From Mycolicibacterium sp. S2-37 (lineage in GTDB: Bacteria > Actinomycetota > Actinomycetes > Mycobacteriales > Mycobacteriaceae): a stretch of DNA of 64,000 nt. This document shows positions 62,026-64,000 of the stretch, one piece after another (position 1 is the first letter of the stretch; the number at the start of each line of letters is the position of its first letter). Location: NCBI RefSeq assembly GCF_017352375.1, contig NZ_JAFEVR010000004.1, positions 496,001 through 560,000 of the forward strand, given 5' to 3'. The notes under the pieces are model-generated. The model had not been told where the DNA came from. It saw nothing but the letters and a program-made list of their open reading frames with translations, and did not search any database. The translations under genes and the position numbers were made by a program.

Positions 62026-62791
62026 GCTCCGCCGAACAGCCCTCGCCCTCCGAATCCGGCGCCACATCGCCTGTTCCGCCGGCCTCTGCGCGGGCGAGCA
62101 GCCGCGTGATCGCCGTGTCGAACGGCGGCGAATAGGACAGATCGTCGTCGCAGCCCCCGCCGTCGAGGCCACCGACGAGGCCGACCACCGTCGAGCCGAC
62201 CATCCAGGGAGCGCCGCTCAGACCGGCAACCAGCCCGGCGCAGGGCAGCTCCGGGAAGCCGACCACCTGCGCTGTGGACGCCCGGCAGCCCAGCGGGGTG
62301 GACCCATCACCACCGGCGTAGCCCCGGACCAGAACCGGTGTACCGGGCGGCGGCGCGGTCCCGAGCGTCACTCCCCGGTGCGGGCCCAGCACATCGCCGT
62401 CGAGCCGCAGGATCGCGAAATCGGCACGGGGGTCCTGGTCGGAGAGCCAGCGCGGGTCGAAGTAGGCGGCCTCGACGTGAGTCCGGTCCGGCGTGCTCCC
62501 GTCGGAAAGCCCCGGGAGGAACGTCGCGTCGGGATCGCCGGCCAGGCAGTGGGCGGCGGTCAGGATGAGATCGCCCCCTGTGGTGTCGAGCACCGAGGCA
62601 CTACAGGTGTGCTCGGGTCCGTCACCCGGGTACAGCGCGCCGATCCGCGGATCAGGCTGCACCGGCGCTGCGATGGCCGGCGGCGCGGCCACGTGGTCGG
62701 GGTTGGCCGGCGGCCGGGCGCACGCCACCGGCAACAGGGCCGGACCCACGATGGCCAGCACCGCGGCCAGCCCACGCTCCTGAAGCCCCAT
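62006..62791 (-). CDS. exported trypsin-like serine protease
   Basis: 261 residues. A signal-like segment ([19 protein letters not shown]) is followed by a chymotrypsin-fold domain with a complete triad: His81 in LTAAHCLAG, Asp124 in [10 protein letters not shown] and Ser192 in [10 protein letters not shown]. The Ser context is GLSGAP rather than GDSGGP. ATG 62791 was chosen at the beginning of the hydrophobic segment. Tail overlaps sthA by 20 nt. Confidence 0.82.
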   Translation of the reverse strand: MGLQERGLAAVLAIVGPALLPVACARPPANPDHVAAPPAIAAPVQPDPRIGALYPGDGPEHTCSASVLDTTGGDLILTAAHCLAGDPDATFLPGLSDGSTPDRTHVEAAYFDPRWLSDQDPRADFAILRLDGDVLGPHRGVTLGTAPPPGTPVLVRGYAGGDGSTPLGCRASTAQVVGFPELPCAGLVAGLSGAPWMVGSTVVGLVGGLDGGGCDDDLSYSPPFDTAITRLLARAEAGGTGDVAPDSEGEGCSAELSSETG

Positions 62792-62993
62792 GATGCGATG
62801 GTGCCCGACGTCGCTGTGGACCGGCTCACGAAGAGATTCGCCGGGGGCCGGGCGGGGCATCCTCGATGGAATGCGGTCCCATCCGGATTGTGTTCGACCA
62901 GAGGCGGGTTCCGTGCGGCGGGCACCGCAACATAGGCAACACTGGTGTCACGGTCGAGGTGTTTCGGCCCCGTGGTGAGGGAGGCGAACCGAG

Positions 62994-63995
62994 ATGGCAG
63001 ACAACGACGACAGCCCGGAGCAGTACCGGCCCGACCCGACGGGCATGTACGAACTGGAGTTCCCCGCCCCGCAGCTGTCGGCTGCCGACGGCCGCGGTCC
63101 GGTGCTCGTCCACGCCCTGGAGGGTTTCTCCGATGCCGGACACGCCATCCGGCTGGCCGCTGCGCACCTCAAGAACAGCCTCGACACCGAGCTTGTCGCG
63201 TCGTTCGCGATCGATGAACTCTTGGACTACCGCTCGCGTCGGCCCCTGATGACGTTCAAGACCGACCACTTCACCGCCTACGAGGAACCTGAACTCAACC
63301 TGTACGCACTGCACGACACCGTCGGCACGCCGTTCCTGCTGCTCGCGGGGATGGAGCCCGACCTGCGCTGGGAGCGGTTCATCACCGCGGTGCGGCTACT
63401 GGCCGAACAGTTGGGCGTGCGGCAGGTGATCGGGCTGGGCACCATCCCGATGGCGGTGCCGCACACCCGGCCGGTCACGATGACCGCGCACGCCAGCAAC
63501 AAGGAGCTCATCACCGAGCACACCCCGTGGGTGGGTGAGGTCCAGGTTCCGGCCAGCGTGTCGAATCTGCTCGAGTTCCGGATGGCCCAGCACGGTCACG
63601 AAGCCGTCGGCTACACCGTCCATGTCCCGCACTATCTTGCGCAGACGGCGTATCCGCCGGCAGCCGAAGCGCTCCTCGCGGAGGTCGCCAGGACGGCGTC
63701 GCTGCAGATCCCGCTCGGTGCGCTCGCTGAGGCGGGGGCCGAGGTCTACGGCAAGATCAACGAGCAGGTCGAGTCCAGCGCCGAGGTCGCTCAGGTGGTG
63801 ACGGCCCTTGAGCGACAGTACGATGCGTTCGTCGCAGCTCAGGAGAATCGCTCGCTTCTGGACCACGACGAGGACCTGCCCAGCGGGGACGAACTCGGTG
63901 CGGAGTTCGAGCGGTTCCTGGCGCAGCAGACCGGCGAGAAGGACAAAGAGGACCGGTACAAAGACGGCTTCTCCGACGGGGAGGACCGCACGTGA
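62994..63995 (+). CDS. PAC2-family protein (Rv2714-like)
   Basis: 333 residues. The PAC2 core is visible: GPVLVHALEGFSDAGHAIRLAAAHLKNSL, the LLLAGMEPDLRWERF stretch and the GLGTIPMAVPHTRPVTMTAHAS motif. Members are related to proteasome-assembly chaperones and are trimeric in actinobacteria; the role in mycobacteria is not settled. The C-terminal 60 residues are acidic (LPSGDELGAEFERFLAQQ). ATG 62994 has GAGGCG upstream. The gene ends 5 bases before the window end. Confidence 0.9.
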   Translation: MADNDDSPEQYRPDPTGMYELEFPAPQLSAADGRGPVLVHALEGFSDAGHAIRLAAAHLKNSLDTELVASFAIDELLDYRSRRPLMTFKTDHFTAYEEPELNLYALHDTVGTPFLLLAGMEPDLRWERFITAVRLLAEQLGVRQVIGLGTIPMAVPHTRPVTMTAHASNKELITEHTPWVGEVQVPASVSNLLEFRMAQHGHEAVGYTVHVPHYLAQTAYPPAAEALLAEVARTASLQIPLGALAEAGAEVYGKINEQVESSAEVAQVVTALERQYDAFVAAQENRSLLDHDEDLPSGDELGAEFERFLAQQTGEKDKEDRYKDGFSDGEDRT

Positions 63996-64000
63996 GGAAG

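Noticed and set aside
1..64000. tRNA, rRNA, CRISPR, insertion sequence or prophage
   Set aside because: I saw no cloverleaf, ribosomal, repeat-spacer or transposase/integrase pattern; a dedicated search was not possible.

Overview
This is about 64 kb of GC-rich actinobacterial chromosome, and the gene content identifies a Mycobacterium, most likely a fast-growing Mycolicibacterium-type species. The order aftC-msrB, hemQ-hemY-hemE, DUF3000-rnd, dxs, ceoB-ceoC, DUF3710-dut, DUF3093, DUF4193, cei, suhB, ppgK, sigA, DUF952, DUF3039, DUF3099, sigB, ideR, DUF4192, sthA and PAC2 matches, from memory, the Mycobacterium tuberculosis backbone Rv2667-Rv2714. Species assignment is not possible from this window. 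I saw no rRNA, tRNA, CRISPR array, insertion sequence or prophage.

Layout. 0.1-5.3 kb: two small secreted proteins, a lone AraC DNA-binding domain, an SRPBCC protein, a ClpC2-like HTH/Clp-N regulator with a double palindromic operator, a sigma factor-Ogt pair, a PPOX enzyme, an MPT63-like secreted protein and a GNAT enzyme. 5.3-10.6 kb: AFG1/ZapE ATPase, RibD-like reductase, exported hydrolase, AftC arabinosyltransferase and MsrB. 10.5-22.5 kb: a GGDEF-EAL protein, the late haem operon (hemE, hemY, hemQ), DUF3000, RNase D, a PhoD-type phosphatase and dxs. 22.5-33.8 kb is partly accessory: NhaA, a two-gene ABC exporter, a three-gene ABC exporter matching the Rv2686c-Rv2688c drug-efflux operon with a divergent MarR/GbsR-like regulator, a TetR/FAD-monooxygenase pair, and a cytochrome b-molybdopterin oxidoreductase fusion. 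33.9-48.3 kb is conserved core: RNA methyltransferase, potassium transport (KimA-like, CeoB, CeoC), an inserted MFS pump, dut, cei, suhB, ppgK and sigA. 48.3-54.3 kb is an accessory block: a methyltransferase, then a GntP permease, CoA-transferase, LysR regulator and a CitE-RidA fusion. 54.2-64.0 kb returns to core: sigB, ideR, sthA and a PAC2 protein.

Working together. HemE, HemY and HemQ form the coproporphyrin-dependent end of haem synthesis, and IdeR close by controls iron homeostasis. SigA and SigB are the primary and stress-induced housekeeping-like sigma factors; sigB carries an ECF-type promoter. The KimA-like permease and the two TrkA-type proteins make a potassium locus. The 49.5-54.3 kb block reads as uptake, CoA activation and lyase cleavage of a small hydroxy-dicarboxylate, with a candidate LysR box upstream.

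The most notable observations are the in-frame CitE-RidA fusion with a possible internal leaderless start, the LysR-box-preceded organic-acid cluster, the twin GTCAACTT/AAGTTGAC operators over a leaderless ClpC2-like promoter, a perfect CRP-type site at a class I distance from cei, the overlapping divergent -10 elements between dut and its neighbour, and the cytochrome b-molybdopterin fusion. Many starts look leaderless (TANNNT 6-8 nt before ATG/GTG). Comparisons with M. tuberculosis and family assignments are from memory, not from a search.
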